Source: JAFGVL01 sp963662245 (GTDB taxonomy: Bacteria; Bacteroidota; Bacteroidia; Bacteroidales; Paludibacteraceae). From it: a DNA stretch of 64,000 nucleotides. A program made the translations under genes and the position numbers. The notes under the pieces were generated by a model that saw only the letters and a list, made by a program, of their open reading frames with translations, was not told the DNA's origin and did no database searches. Where the stretch lies: assembly GCA_963662245.2 (NCBI GenBank), contig CAXXVQ010000001.1:124001-188000 (forward strand), written 5' to 3'. This document shows, in pieces, positions 50,684 through 59,468 of this stretch; the stretch's first letter is position 1, and each line of letters starts with the position of its first letter.

Positions 50684-51979
50684 TTACCCCATTTTTCCGA
50701 ATAAATCGAATGGTTCAGCTGAAGTAATTTCAACCTCATAAAACTCTCCAATAGTAAGTAATTTCGTTTTTTCAATCAAAACCTCAGGGTCAACTTCCGG
50801 AGAATCAAACTCAGTTCTACCAACAAAATAATCCTCATCTTCTCTATCAATAATCACTCGAAGCTTTTGCCCTACTTTTTCTTGATTTATTTCAGCAGAG
50901 ATTTCTTGTTGAATATCCATCAGCTCATCTAATCGTTGCTGTTTTACCTCAAATGGGATATTATCTTCATAGTTAATATTTGAATATGTATCCTCTTCAT
51001 CGCTATAAATAAAAGCTCCAAGTCTTTCAAAACGCATTTCACGAACAAATTCTTTCAATTCCTCAAAGTCCTGTTCTGTTTCTCCGGGATGGCCAACCAT
51101 CAATGTTGTACGCAGATGAATACCGGAAACCTCCTCTCTAATTCGCTTAATCAATTCAATTGTTTGCTCCTTATTGATATTTCTACGCATCAGCTTCAAC
51201 ATATTATCACTAATATGTTGCAAAGCGATATCTAGATAAGCACACACATTCTTATTATCACGAATAACTGGCAATAAATCATATGGGAAATGCGCTGGAT
51301 AAGCATAATGTAAACGCAACCATTCAACACCTGAAATATTAGCTAAACGCTGAGTTAGCTGAGCCAACTTAAGTTCTTTATATAAATCAAGTCCATAATA
51401 AGATAAATCTTGAGCTATAAGCTGAAACTCTTTCACACCTTCTGAAACAAGCTTAGAAACTTCCGCTTCAATTTCTTCCATCGGCCTAGAAATATGTTTC
51501 CCTGTAATTATTGGAATTGCACAGTATGAACAAATTCTGTTACAACCTTCAGAAATCTTTACATAAGCATAATGTTTTGGTGTTGTGATAGTTCTTTCCC
51601 AACTCATATCTTGACGATAAACCTTACCTAAATCATTAATAATAGTAGCAAAATCAAACTTTCCATAAAACTTATCTACTTCAGGTATTTCCTTCGTCAA
51701 TTCATCCATATAGCGCTGAGAAAGACAACCCATTACAACTAACTTCTTGAGCTTCTTTTTCTTTTTTCTATCTACAAATTGCAAAATCATATCTATTGAT
51801 TCTTCTTTAGCATCACCAATGAATCCACAGGTATTTATTATTGCAATCTCACCTTGAGGATCGTCAGAATCATGAGTTACCTGATATCCATTTTCCTCCA
51901 ATTGACGAATCACTTTCTCAGAATCAACTAGATTCTTAGAACACCCTAAGGTTATTAAATCAATACAATTCTTCTTCAT
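50684..51979 (-). CDS. rimO: Ribosomal protein S12 methylthiotransferase
   Basis: A 431-residue radical-SAM enzyme that methylthiolates the conserved aspartate of ribosomal protein S12. The amino-terminal UPF0004 domain carries three cysteines for one Fe-S cluster (TLGCSKNLVDSE, INTCGFIGDAKEES, VMGCLSQRY). The radical-SAM motif is SEGCNRICSYCAIP near residue 150. A TRAM domain ends the protein (KVGQKLRVIIDREDEDYFVG). GCSKN and the lack of a tRNA-type signature favour RimO over MiaB. ftsY lies upstream with a 93-bp gap holding a stem-loop. Confidence 0.94.
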   Translation of the reverse strand: MKKNCIDLITLGCSKNLVDSEKVIRQLEENGYQVTHDSDDPQGEIAIINTCGFIGDAKEESIDMILQFVDRKKKKKLKKLVVMGCLSQRYMDELTKEIPEVDKFYGKFDFATIINDLGKVYRQDMSWERTITTPKHYAYVKISEGCNRICSYCAIPIITGKHISRPMEEIEAEVSKLVSEGVKEFQLIAQDLSYYGLDLYKELKLAQLTQRLANISGVEWLRLHYAYPAHFPYDLLPVIRDNKNVCAYLDIALQHISDNMLKLMRRNINKEQTIELIKRIREEVSGIHLRTTLMVGHPGETEQDFEELKEFVREMRFERLGAFIYSDEEDTYSNINYEDNIPFEVKQQRLDELMDIQQEISAEINQEKVGQKLRVIIDREDEDYFVGRTEFDSPEVDPEVLIEKTKLLTIGEFYEVEITSAEPFDLFGKMG

Positions 51980-51995
51980 ACTTTATATAAAAAAA

Positions 51996-52061
51996 GTGAG
52001 ATAGTGAGATAGCTAGCAAAACAGCAAACACTCTGTCCTACTCACCACCTCATTATCTCAC
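51996..52061. repeat. Stem-loop between ftsY and rimO
   Basis: GTGAGATAGTGAG pairs with CTCATTATCTCAC with one mismatch across a 40-nt loop. No T-run follows on the minus strand, so it looks like a processing or stability structure, or a dispersed repeat, rather than a terminator. Confidence 0.45.
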
Positions 52062-52072
52062 CATCAAATAAA

Positions 52073-53026
52073 TTATTCCCCAAATAAACTATCAACAAAT
52101 GTCTGTTTATTAAACACTTGTAAATGTTCTATTCCTTCTCCTAAACCAATATAACGAACTGGAATTTTAAACTGATCAGAAATACCAAGCACAACACCAC
52201 CTTTAGCAGTTCCATCTAATTTAGTGATTGCTAAAGACTTCACTTCTGTAGCCAAAGTAAATTGTTTTGCTTGTTCAAAAGCATTTTGCCCTGTTGAACC
52301 ATCCAACACTAGCATTACATCGTGTGGTGCTCCAGGAATTACCTTTTGCATTACATTTTTAATCTTAGTCAACTCATTCATTAAGTTCACTTTGTTATGC
52401 AAACGACCTGCAGTATCTACAATTACAACATCAGCATTATTTGCCTTAGCTGAACTAAGTGTATCAAAAGCTACAGAAGCAGGGTCAGCACCCATACCTT
52501 GCTTTATTACAGGCACATCTACCCTTCCCCCCCATACCTCTAGTTGCTCAACTGCAGCAGCTCTAAAAGTATCAGCAGCACCTAAATAAACTGATTTACC
52601 AGCTTTTTTAAACTGATAAGCTAGTTTACCAATAGTTGTAGTTTTTCCTACTCCATTTACACCAACAACCATAATCACATATGGCTTTGCGTCAGATGGA
52701 ATATCAAAACCATCACCATCAACAGTATTACTTTCAGTTAATAGAGCTTGAATCTCTTCCTTCAAGATGGTATTCAATTCATCTGTCCCAACATATTTAT
52801 CTTTGGAAACCCTATTTTGAATACGCTCAATAATCTTAACCGTCGTATCAACACCGACATCAGATGTAATTAGAATTTCTTCTAAATCATCTAACACCTC
52901 ATCATCTACTTTGGATTTTCCGGCTACAACACGAGCTAATTTAGAAAAAACACTTTCTTTAGTCTTCTGCAAGCCTTTGTCTAGTGTCTCTTTCTTTTCC
53001 TTTGAGAAAAAATCAAAAATTCCCAT
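52073..53026 (-). CDS. ftsY: Signal recognition particle receptor FtsY
   Basis: A 317-residue SRP GTPase that docks ribosome-nascent chain complexes at the membrane. The NG domain starts after a short basic amino end (GIFDFFSKEKKETLDKGLQK) without the long acidic A domain of E. coli. The motifs are P-loop GVNGVGKTTTIGKLA near residue 120, DTFRAAAVEQLE, DTAGRLHNKVNLM, TKLDGTAKGG and GLGEGIEHLQVF. All are intact. It is transcribed behind rpmB-rpmG-DUF4295, but a terminator at 53152-53184 separates them. Confidence 0.95.
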   Translation of the reverse strand: MGIFDFFSKEKKETLDKGLQKTKESVFSKLARVVAGKSKVDDEVLDDLEEILITSDVGVDTTVKIIERIQNRVSKDKYVGTDELNTILKEEIQALLTESNTVDGDGFDIPSDAKPYVIMVVGVNGVGKTTTIGKLAYQFKKAGKSVYLGAADTFRAAAVEQLEVWGGRVDVPVIKQGMGADPASVAFDTLSSAKANNADVVIVDTAGRLHNKVNLMNELTKIKNVMQKVIPGAPHDVMLVLDGSTGQNAFEQAKQFTLATEVKSLAITKLDGTAKGGVVLGISDQFKIPVRYIGLGEGIEHLQVFNKQTFVDSLFGE

Positions 53027-53151
53027 AATCTAATGATTTACAATTAACTACACAAACCTGCGGAGTTACTTTTTTTACGAAATGCAAATTTAGGGAAAAC
53101 TTATGAAATAACCGCCCAAGTTTTTGAAACTTAGACAGTTTGTAATAAAAA

Positions 53152-53184
53152 AACTTCCCTATAAGAAGAACTTATAGGGAAGTT
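53152..53184 (-). terminator. Terminator after the DUF4295 gene
   Basis: ACTTCCCTATAAG/CTTATAGGGAAGT around AAGAA, with a T-rich side on the minus strand (A-run before 53152). It lies 23 bp past the stop of the small gene and before ftsY. Confidence 0.85.
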
Positions 53185-53207
53185 TTAATATCGTATATTA
53201 ACGCTAA

Positions 53208-53360
53208 TTATTTAGCGAAAAAATCTTTTACTTTATCGTTGTGGATAATTTCCTCTTGAAACATGTACGCTCCGGTTTTTGGTGATTTCACCATTTTGAT
53301 AACCTTTGAAAAAGAGCGACCTTCACCTTTTTGAAGAGATGCTACTGCTTTCTTTGCCAT
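53208..53360 (-). CDS. DUF4295 small protein
   Basis: A 50-residue basic protein, MAKKAVASLQKGEGRSFSKV at the start and NDKVKDFFAK at the end. I recognise the pattern as DUF4295, a tiny conserved protein that follows rpmB and rpmG in Bacteroidota. The lysine-rich content and the operon suggest ribosome association, but its role is not known. It is 10 bp downstream of rpmG. Confidence 0.85.
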   Translation of the reverse strand: MAKKAVASLQKGEGRSFSKVIKMVKSPKTGAYMFQEEIIHNDKVKDFFAK

Positions 53361-53370
53361 ATCTTAATTC

Positions 53371-53559
53371 TTATTTAATTTCTTTGTGTAAAGTTACTTT
53401 TCTTAAAATTGGGTTATATTTTTTCAACTCTAAACGCTCAGTTGTATTCTTACGATTTTTAGTTGTAATATAACGAGAAGTACCTGGCATACCGCTTTCT
53501 TTGTGCTCAGTACACTCCATGATAACTTGGATTCTGTTTTCTTTTCCTTTTTTTGCCAT
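53371..53559 (-). CDS. rpmG: 50S ribosomal protein L33
   Basis: A 62-residue protein with the L33 pattern RIQVIMECTEHKESG, RYITTKNRKNTTERLELKKY and NPILRKVTLHKE. It retains only one of the zinc-ligand cysteines, so it is the cysteine-poor form, which many bacteria use when zinc is scarce. It is encoded between rpmB and the DUF4295 gene. Confidence 0.93.
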   Translation of the reverse strand: MAKKGKENRIQVIMECTEHKESGMPGTSRYITTKNRKNTTERLELKKYNPILRKVTLHKEIK

Positions 53560-53578
53560 TATTCGATTCCTCCTCTAA

Positions 53579-53818
53579 TTAAGCGTATAAGTAACCTTTT
53601 TCAGCTGCTGCTTTTAAAGCTGCATCCAAACCTAATTTATTAATTGTGCGAAGACCTGAAGCAGATACTTTTAAAGTTACCCACATATCTTCTTCTGCCC
53701 AAAAGAATTTTTTAGTAAATAAATTCACATCAAAAGTTCTTTTTGTTCTGCGTTTTGAGTGAGAAACATTGTTCCCAACCATTGCTTTTTTTCCTGTAAT
53801 TTGACAAATTTTTGACAT
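53579..53818 (-). CDS. rpmB: 50S ribosomal protein L28
   Basis: A 79-residue protein, MSKICQITGKKAMVGNNVSH with SKRRTKRTFDVNLFTKKFFW, the standard L28 signature. First gene of the rpmB-rpmG-DUF4295 operon, with a perfect-spacing promoter 50 bp upstream. Confidence 0.95.
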   Translation of the reverse strand: MSKICQITGKKAMVGNNVSHSKRRTKRTFDVNLFTKKFFWAEEDMWVTLKVSASGLRTINKLGLDAALKAAAEKGYLYA

Positions 53819-53869
53819 TGCTATATATCTTTATATTGTTCGTTTTATTCTATCCCGAAAAACAGTGCG

Positions 53870-53899
53870 CAAAGATAAGTGGTTTTTTCATTCTCGCAA
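53870..53899 (-). promoter_or_regulatory. Promoter of the rpmB operon
   Basis: Minus strand TTG (53897-53899), exactly 19 bp, then TATCTTTG (53870-53877), a full match to the Bacteroidetes consensus. Confidence 0.75.
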
Positions 53900-53926
53900 A
53901 CAAATCTTGAAAGTTTTTTAAAAGAT

Positions 53927-55171
53927 TTATTCCTCAAGCAGCTCTTTTATCATTGAAAAGGCAGAAATTGTTGACATTTCAATGTTCCTATCTCGCTTTG
54001 AACCAAATCTATACTTACGACTAATCACTTTTTCTTTTGTACAGACTGCAATACAAACAGTCCCTACAGGTTTTTCCTCTGTTCCACCACCTGGCCCAGC
54101 AATACCAGAAGTAGCAACTGCAATATCTGCACCTAAAACCCGTAGTACTCCTTGAGCCATCTGCTCAACTACAGGCTGGCTAACTGCTCCATGCGTATCT
54201 AAATCCTGTTGACTAACGCCAAGTATTTTATATTTTACTTCATTACAATACGCAATGACAGAACCTTTAAAATATGCAGAGCTGCCTGGCACTAAAGTTA
54301 CCAAATGAGCTATATTACCACCGGTACAACTTTCAGCAGTAGCAAGATTCAACCCTTTTTTACGAAGCATTTCTCCAACCAACTGCTCCAAAGGCAAGTC
54401 TTCTTCTGCAAAAATGGAAGCTCCGAGAATTTCTCTTAGCGGCACCAACTGCTTTTCAATTTCTGCCACCAAATCATCATGACCATCTTTTACAGCAGAA
54501 AGGCGCAACTTCACCATACCTGCCGAGGGCAAATAAGCTAAAGAAATATATTCAGGCAAGGCATTTTCCCAATCAGCAATCTTAATCGCCAAAGCGGATT
54601 CCGCCTCACCGATTACCAAAACCGTTTTATGTAAAACCACAGGCGTTTCAAACTTCTTCGCAATGCGTGGAAACACCTCATTACTCATTACCCACATCAT
54701 TTCAGAAGGAACTCCCGGCATGGAAACCAAAACTTTACCATTCTTCTCAAACCAAGTTACAGGAGCAGTTCCTACCTTATTTTGAATAACAGTGCAAGCT
54801 TTCGGCACATAAGCCTGGTTGCGTGTGAGCTCATTCAGCACATGAGGGCGACCAACAAACAGTTCCTCAATATTTTTCAATACTGATTCATCGTACACCA
54901 ACTCTGTATTAAAGTATTTACAAAGCGTTTGTTTGGTGATATCGTCTTTTGTTGGCCCAAGTCCTCCTGTAAGCAAAACAATATCTGCTCGCGAAAAAGC
55001 TTCTTCTACAGCATTTAAAATATGCGCTTCATCATCAGACACGGAACTTATCTGAAACACTTTAAAACCATGCTTATTTAACTCCTGTGCCATCCATGCA
55101 GAGTTAGTGTCCACAATCTGACCGATAAGAATCTCATCACCAATAGTGATTATTTCGACTTGATTTGACAT
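53927..55171 (-). CDS. cinA: CinA-family protein (nicotinamide-nucleotide amidohydrolase)
   Basis: A 414-residue two-domain protein. The amino MoCF-like domain (VEIITIGDEILIGQIVDTNS, LLTGGLGPTKDDITKQTLCK) probably cleaves ADP-ribose. The carboxy PncC domain (LATAESCTGGNIAHLVTLVP, ADIAVATSGIAGPGGGTEEK) deamidates nicotinamide mononucleotide to recycle NAD. I start at the ATG at 55171; nine upstream in-frame codons (to 55198) overlap a -7-like box TATCTTTG at 55196-55203 and are unlikely to be translated. Monocistronic, upstream of the rpmB operon on the same strand. Confidence 0.92.
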   Translation of the reverse strand: MSNQVEIITIGDEILIGQIVDTNSAWMAQELNKHGFKVFQISSVSDDEAHILNAVEEAFSRADIVLLTGGLGPTKDDITKQTLCKYFNTELVYDESVLKNIEELFVGRPHVLNELTRNQAYVPKACTVIQNKVGTAPVTWFEKNGKVLVSMPGVPSEMMWVMSNEVFPRIAKKFETPVVLHKTVLVIGEAESALAIKIADWENALPEYISLAYLPSAGMVKLRLSAVKDGHDDLVAEIEKQLVPLREILGASIFAEEDLPLEQLVGEMLRKKGLNLATAESCTGGNIAHLVTLVPGSSAYFKGSVIAYCNEVKYKILGVSQQDLDTHGAVSQPVVEQMAQGVLRVLGADIAVATSGIAGPGGGTEEKPVGTVCIAVCTKEKVISRKYRFGSKRDRNIEMSTISAFSMIKELLEE

Positions 55172-55210
55172 GGGATTTTTTTTATGAGAGAAAAACAAAG
55201 ATAAAAATAA

Positions 55211-55241
55211 AAAAGAGCAAGACTTATAACCTTGCTCTTTT
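55211..55241. terminator. Terminator after the LRR protein gene
   Basis: AAAAGAGCAAG/CTTGCTCTTTT around a 9-nt loop, with T-runs on both strands. It lies 20 bp past the stop of the minus-strand LRR gene and doubles as an insulator for cinA. Confidence 0.85.
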
Positions 55242-55261
55242 TTATTTTATATAAACTATAA

Positions 55262-56467
55262 TCAATATAACACTTTTATACTTTCATTCCCAACTCTGAC
55301 AATATACAAACCTTTTTTTGGTAAAGCACATTCAAAATTATTTCCAGTTAGCATCTGTGAGACGACTAAAACACCATCTATCTTATAAACAGCAATGCGC
55401 GTTTCCGGCACTACTCCATCAACAAACAACTCTCCATTATTTACAAACAAATTTACACCTAACTCTCTTTCTTCTTGAACTGAAGCTGGAACATATATTT
55501 CTGTAGAAAACAAAAAATCTTTCCAACCTGTAGCATATTCATATGCTGTTTTACTTCCTGTAGGTACATATAAGTTTGCATAACAAAAAAATGCATCTGC
55601 AGAAATAAAACATTCTTCATCTATACTCGGTGGAACGACTGAATATGAATATACTGTATCTAAATTTTTACAAAGAAATGCATACTTCCCCATAGAAGTC
55701 ACAGAACTTGGAATCTCAACTGAAGTCAAACTATCACAACCAGCAAAAGCTGAATATCCTATACTCCTGACTGAGTTTGGGATTTTTACTGAAGCTAACC
55801 CACTACAACCACTAAAAGTATTATCTAAAATTGAATCAACTGAATTGGGGATTGCTACTGAGGTCAAACTAGTACAAAAATTAAAAGCAGAAGCCCCAAT
55901 TCTTGTAACTGAATTTGGAATAGTTACTGAAGTCAAACTAGTACAAAAATAAAAAGCATCTTCACCAATACTAGTAACCGAACTAGGAATATTAACAGAT
56001 GTCAATTTAGTACAACTTGTAAATGCATTATCGCCAATACTTTCTACTGAACTTGGAATATCTACTGAGCTCAATTTTTCACAACCACAAAAAGCATTGT
56101 CTCCAATACTTGTAACCAAACTTGGGATGTTAACTGATGTTAAATTATGACAATACTGAAAAGCCCTATCCCCAATACTTGTTACTGAACTTGGTAAAGT
56201 AACAGATATCACATTCTCTTGGCCATAAAAAGCCGATTCCCCAACAGAGGTAACTGAATATATTTTACCATCATCAACATCGACTATAGTACTTGGAATT
56301 ACAACATCTCCACTTAAATTAGTGTATTGCGAACCATACACCTTAACTGTCGTTGGCGAAGTTATAGCATAAGGCACATCATTATTAAAGATACACCAAC
56401 CCTGAATAGCAGCCCATGAATTCATCACAATAAGCAAGTTAAATAAAAAAAGAACTAATTTTTTCAT
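55262..56467 (-). CDS. BspA-like leucine-rich repeat (LRR_5) exported protein
   Basis: A 401-residue exported protein with a signal peptide (MKKLVLFLFNLLIVMNSWA). From about residue 70 to 270 it has nine 23-residue repeats of the type SVTIPNSVTRIGASAFNFCT (Treponema pallidum LRR or LRR_5), which form a curved binding surface. The last 80 residues carry a compact domain (FVNNGELFVDGVVPETRIAV, GLYIVRVGNESIKVLY) that resembles the type IX secretion carboxy-terminal signal, so cell-surface display is likely. Such proteins mediate adhesion. High repeat identity makes the copy number prone to change. Confidence 0.85.
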   Translation of the reverse strand: MKKLVLFLFNLLIVMNSWAAIQGWCIFNNDVPYAITSPTTVKVYGSQYTNLSGDVVIPSTIVDVDDGKIYSVTSVGESAFYGQENVISVTLPSSVTSIGDRAFQYCHNLTSVNIPSLVTSIGDNAFCGCEKLSSVDIPSSVESIGDNAFTSCTKLTSVNIPSSVTSIGEDAFYFCTSLTSVTIPNSVTRIGASAFNFCTSLTSVAIPNSVDSILDNTFSGCSGLASVKIPNSVRSIGYSAFAGCDSLTSVEIPSSVTSMGKYAFLCKNLDTVYSYSVVPPSIDEECFISADAFFCYANLYVPTGSKTAYEYATGWKDFLFSTEIYVPASVQEERELGVNLFVNNGELFVDGVVPETRIAVYKIDGVLVVSQMLTGNNFECALPKKGLYIVRVGNESIKVLY

Positions 56468-56552
56468 AGTGTTTATATTTTAGTTTTATGATTTCATTAA
56501 AATTAGACATAAAAATACAAAAAGGTTACACATAGCATATATGTTATTAACA

Positions 56553-56584
56553 AAAAGACCAACTACACTATCAGTTGGTCTTTT
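56553..56584 (-). terminator. Terminator after the M48 protease gene
   Basis: AAAAGACCAACT/AGTTGGTCTTTT around an 8-nt loop, 22 bp past the stop codon; symmetrical, so it can work in both directions. Confidence 0.82.
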
Positions 56585-56605
56585 CAAATTTATATCAGAT
56601 AAATC

Positions 56606-57850
56606 TTATTTCAATTTTCTAATTGCTTCCATGCGTTGCAGAAGCGTTGGGTGTGAATAATAGAAGAACACATACGCAGGATGTGGTTGCAGGTTGCTAA
56701 GTGATTTTACAGAAAGCTTTTTCAGTGCATTGATTAGCGACTCTCCTAACCCAAAGCTTGCAGCATACTCATCTGCCTGATATTCGTTGCGGCGAATCAC
56801 CATATACATCAACACACTTAAAGTAACTGATACCGGTGTATAAAGCAATCCAAACGCTAACACATTCAAGTGGAAGTTTGCAGTTTCCACTCCAAAAGCT
56901 TGCGCTAAAGCATCTGTTTTTAGGAATAAACCTAAAATATAAAGCATTACTAGCGAATTTGCCAATGACATAAACAAACTCATTAGCGTGTGCTTTTTCT
57001 TATAATGACCAATTTCGTGAGCTAACACAGCTACAATTTCCTCTGTATTCAAGTCTTGTATTAGCGTATCAAAAAGCACAATGCGCTTTTTAGCTCCAAG
57101 TCCTGAGAAATATGCATTTGCTTTTGTAGAACGCTTTGAACCGTCAATCACGAACACATTATTCAACTTGAATCCCGCTTTTTCTGAGAACTTCTCTATT
57201 TCCGTGCGTAGCTCGCCATCTTCTAGTGGCGTTTGCTTATTAAACAAAGGCACAATTAAATCTGAATAAAACATGGTGATAAAAATGCTGAATGCACCAA
57301 TAAGAATCCATGCTAATAGCCAGAACATATCACCTGCCCAGAAGTAAATCTGCTCAATCAAAGCAAGCAAACCACCACCAATCAATATAGTTATTCCCCA
57401 GCCTTTTAACTTATCTCCAATAAAGATTTTTGGCGTCAATTTATTAAAACCAAAACGCTCTTCAATCACAAAATGATCGTACACATCAAAAGGAATTGAT
57501 AAAATATCATTTAAAAAGAAGATAAAACCAAAGAAAATTAATGAAACTAGAATTGGGTATTGAGTCAAGCCCTCTGCATATTTATTCACAAGAGCAAAAC
57601 CACCAAAAGCAAACATCAAAAGAATTAGCAATAAGCTGTACGAAGCTGTAACTAAACCAAATTTCTGATTTGCTTTAAAATAGCGTTGTTGTTTTGCGTA
57701 TTCTGCCGGATCATACAAATCTTTCAAAAGTTCAGGCAACTCAGATTTTACATTTCTAGCATTTAAATAAGATAGTCCTCGCTCAATAAGAAAGTCAACT
57801 AAAAGAATACCAATAATAATATAGGTAATGGTAGTGAAGTGTGTAAACAT
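56606..57850 (-). CDS. M48 family membrane metalloprotease (Ste24/CAAX type)
   Basis: A 414-residue membrane zinc protease. About seven hydrophobic segments are seen (TITYIIIGILLVDFLIERGL, SYSLLLILLMFAFGGFALVN, YPILVSLIFFGFIFFLNDIL and others). The HExxH motif is VLAHEIGHYKKKH near residue 280, with the third ligand in EYQADEYAASFGLG near 355. GSKRSTKANAYFSGLGAKKR is the conserved block before it. Bacterial homologues act in membrane protein quality control, since bacteria lack CAAX processing. It is divergently oriented to the metallophosphoesterase gene. Confidence 0.9.
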   Translation of the reverse strand: MFTHFTTITYIIIGILLVDFLIERGLSYLNARNVKSELPELLKDLYDPAEYAKQQRYFKANQKFGLVTASYSLLLILLMFAFGGFALVNKYAEGLTQYPILVSLIFFGFIFFLNDILSIPFDVYDHFVIEERFGFNKLTPKIFIGDKLKGWGITILIGGGLLALIEQIYFWAGDMFWLLAWILIGAFSIFITMFYSDLIVPLFNKQTPLEDGELRTEIEKFSEKAGFKLNNVFVIDGSKRSTKANAYFSGLGAKKRIVLFDTLIQDLNTEEIVAVLAHEIGHYKKKHTLMSLFMSLANSLVMLYILGLFLKTDALAQAFGVETANFHLNVLAFGLLYTPVSVTLSVLMYMVIRRNEYQADEYAASFGLGESLINALKKLSVKSLSNLQPHPAYVFFYYSHPTLLQRMEAIRKLK

Positions 57851-57873
57851 AGTTTTTAAGTAGATTTAGCTGG

Positions 57874-57881
57874 CAAAAATA
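57874..57881 (-). promoter_or_regulatory. -7 box of the M48 protease gene
   Basis: Minus strand TATTTTTG, 23 bp before the start codon. The -33 element is not evident. Confidence 0.45.
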
Positions 57882-57915
57882 AAATAGAATACTTATGCCA
57901 CACCATGAATTATGT

Positions 57916-57923
57916 TATTTTTG
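57916..57923 (+). promoter_or_regulatory. -7 box of the metallophosphoesterase gene
   Basis: TATTTTTG, 24 bp before the ATG, back to back with the protease promoter in a 97-bp divergent gap. Confidence 0.45.
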
Positions 57924-57947
57924 TAAAAAATCAAAAAATATAAGCTT

Positions 57948-59138
57948 ATGAGAATGTATTTAGCCGTTCTAATATTCTCCCTTACTCTAATATGGGGATT
58001 GGATTACTACATATACAATCAGTTAAAACAGAAATTAAACAGAATAACAAAAAAAGCTCTATTTTGGTTCATTTCAGTATTCTACACGCTTTTCTTTCTT
58101 GGGATTAAATTTGGTGGAGATTTAATGCACGAATACCACCAGTACATATGGCTGTTCTCATGGTTTATTTGGGCTTTCTATATGATATATGTGGCAAAGT
58201 TCAACTATTTCCTTTTCGACTTAATCAATAAACTAGTTTGTAAAATACACAAACGCAAAACACGCATTTTTACATATATAGGAATTTCACTCGCTGCGAT
58301 AAACATCTTCTTATTCCTCTACGGTGCTTTAGTTACACGATTTGATGTACAAGTAAAAACCGTAGAAGTAAAAATAAAAGACCTACCAGAAAGCTTTGAA
58401 GGATTTACAATTGCTCAAATAGCCGATCTCCACCTTGGAACAATGAATCAGAATTATGACTACATTAAAAAAGTCAATCAGCTAATAATGGATCAGAAAC
58501 CAGATATGATTGCCATGGCTGGCGATATGGTTAACAACTATGATGACGAAATAGATGGCTATGAAGAATCATTTAGCACGCTACATGCACCCTACGGCAT
58601 GTATGCTATTCTAGGAAATCATGACTATGGCGACTACTGCCAATGGGAAAGCGACTCTGCAAAAAAAGCAAACCTTACTGGCATAGAAGATGACATTCGT
58701 CGTCTAGGCTTCACATTGTTACTTGACAGTACTGCAATTATCCACAAAGACAGCAGCAGCTTTGCACTAATTGGCTTAGAGAACTGGGGACATCCTCCAT
58801 TTCCGCGTTACGGCAACTTGCAAAATGCAAAAAAAGGAAGCCAAGGACAAGCATTCAAAATTCTACTTTCTCACGACCCAAATCACTGGGAAGCAGAAGT
58901 AGTTGGAAAAGAAGATATTGATCTAGTACTAGCCGGACATACCCATGGAATGCAAATGGGAATTGATTGCTGCGGAATTAAATTTTCAGTCTCTCAATTT
59001 ATTTTCAAACAATGGAATGGGTTATATCAAATTGGCGACCAAAGCATTTATGTAAATATAGGCATTGGTTATATTGGCATTCCTTGTAGAATAGGCATTA
59101 AACCTGAAATTACCATACTTAAGCTTACGAAGAAATAG
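57948..59138 (+). CDS. Membrane-anchored metallophosphoesterase
   Basis: A 396-residue protein with four amino-terminal membrane segments (MYLAVLIFSLTLIWGLDYYI, LFWFISVFYTLFFLGIKFG, YIWLFSWFIWAFYMIYVAK, YIGISLAAINIFLFLYGAL). A calcineurin-like phosphoesterase domain follows from about residue 155. The metal-binding motifs are IAQIADLHLGTM (DxH), MAGDMVNN (GDxxxN), ILGNHDYGDY (GNHD), LLSHDP and LAGHTHGMQMG (GHxH). All five are intact. The YkuE/YaeI-like arrangement suggests hydrolysis of a lipid-linked phosphate such as UDP-diacylglucosamine, but the substrate is inferred. Confidence 0.88.
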   Translation: MRMYLAVLIFSLTLIWGLDYYIYNQLKQKLNRITKKALFWFISVFYTLFFLGIKFGGDLMHEYHQYIWLFSWFIWAFYMIYVAKFNYFLFDLINKLVCKIHKRKTRIFTYIGISLAAINIFLFLYGALVTRFDVQVKTVEVKIKDLPESFEGFTIAQIADLHLGTMNQNYDYIKKVNQLIMDQKPDMIAMAGDMVNNYDDEIDGYEESFSTLHAPYGMYAILGNHDYGDYCQWESDSAKKANLTGIEDDIRRLGFTLLLDSTAIIHKDSSSFALIGLENWGHPPFPRYGNLQNAKKGSQGQAFKILLSHDPNHWEAEVVGKEDIDLVLAGHTHGMQMGIDCCGIKFSVSQFIFKQWNGLYQIGDQSIYVNIGIGYIGIPCRIGIKPEITILKLTKK

Positions 59139-59468
59139 GTACAAAAAAAGAGCTTTCGCATATGAACTGGACCCCTCCAATTCTGCGAAAGCTCAACCCT
59201 ACTATATAAAACACCCTTTTTTGCTTATAAAGAACAGCATTTGAATCTGTTCACGAGTATAAAACAATATTGTATTTAAATGGTTCAAAAAAAGTTGTAA
59301 TTTTTTTCTTTTTTTTCATACCTGCATTTACAACTCCCTATATAAGGCAGTTTATACTATCTTTTTTTCAAAAAAACTTTATCTAATCCAAATTACTCTC
59401 AAATTATAAATCAACAAATCATTTATATCTTTGAGGAAAATTATACCCGAACAGGAAAATATTTCAAT
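59139..59468. other. 330-bp gap before radA with hairpin and -7 box
   Basis: A perfect hairpin, GAGCTTTCGCA at 59150-59160 and TGCGAAAGCTC at 59184-59194, follows the phosphoesterase stop, but no T-run follows it on the plus strand. TATCTTTG at 59426-59433 is a probable -7 box for radA (36 bp before the ATG). The remaining AT-rich sequence shows nothing else. Confidence 0.5.

Noticed and set aside
51996..52061. The stem-loop between ftsY and rimO as an intrinsic terminator
   Set aside because: The loop is about 40 nt and no T-run follows, so it is listed only as a repeat.
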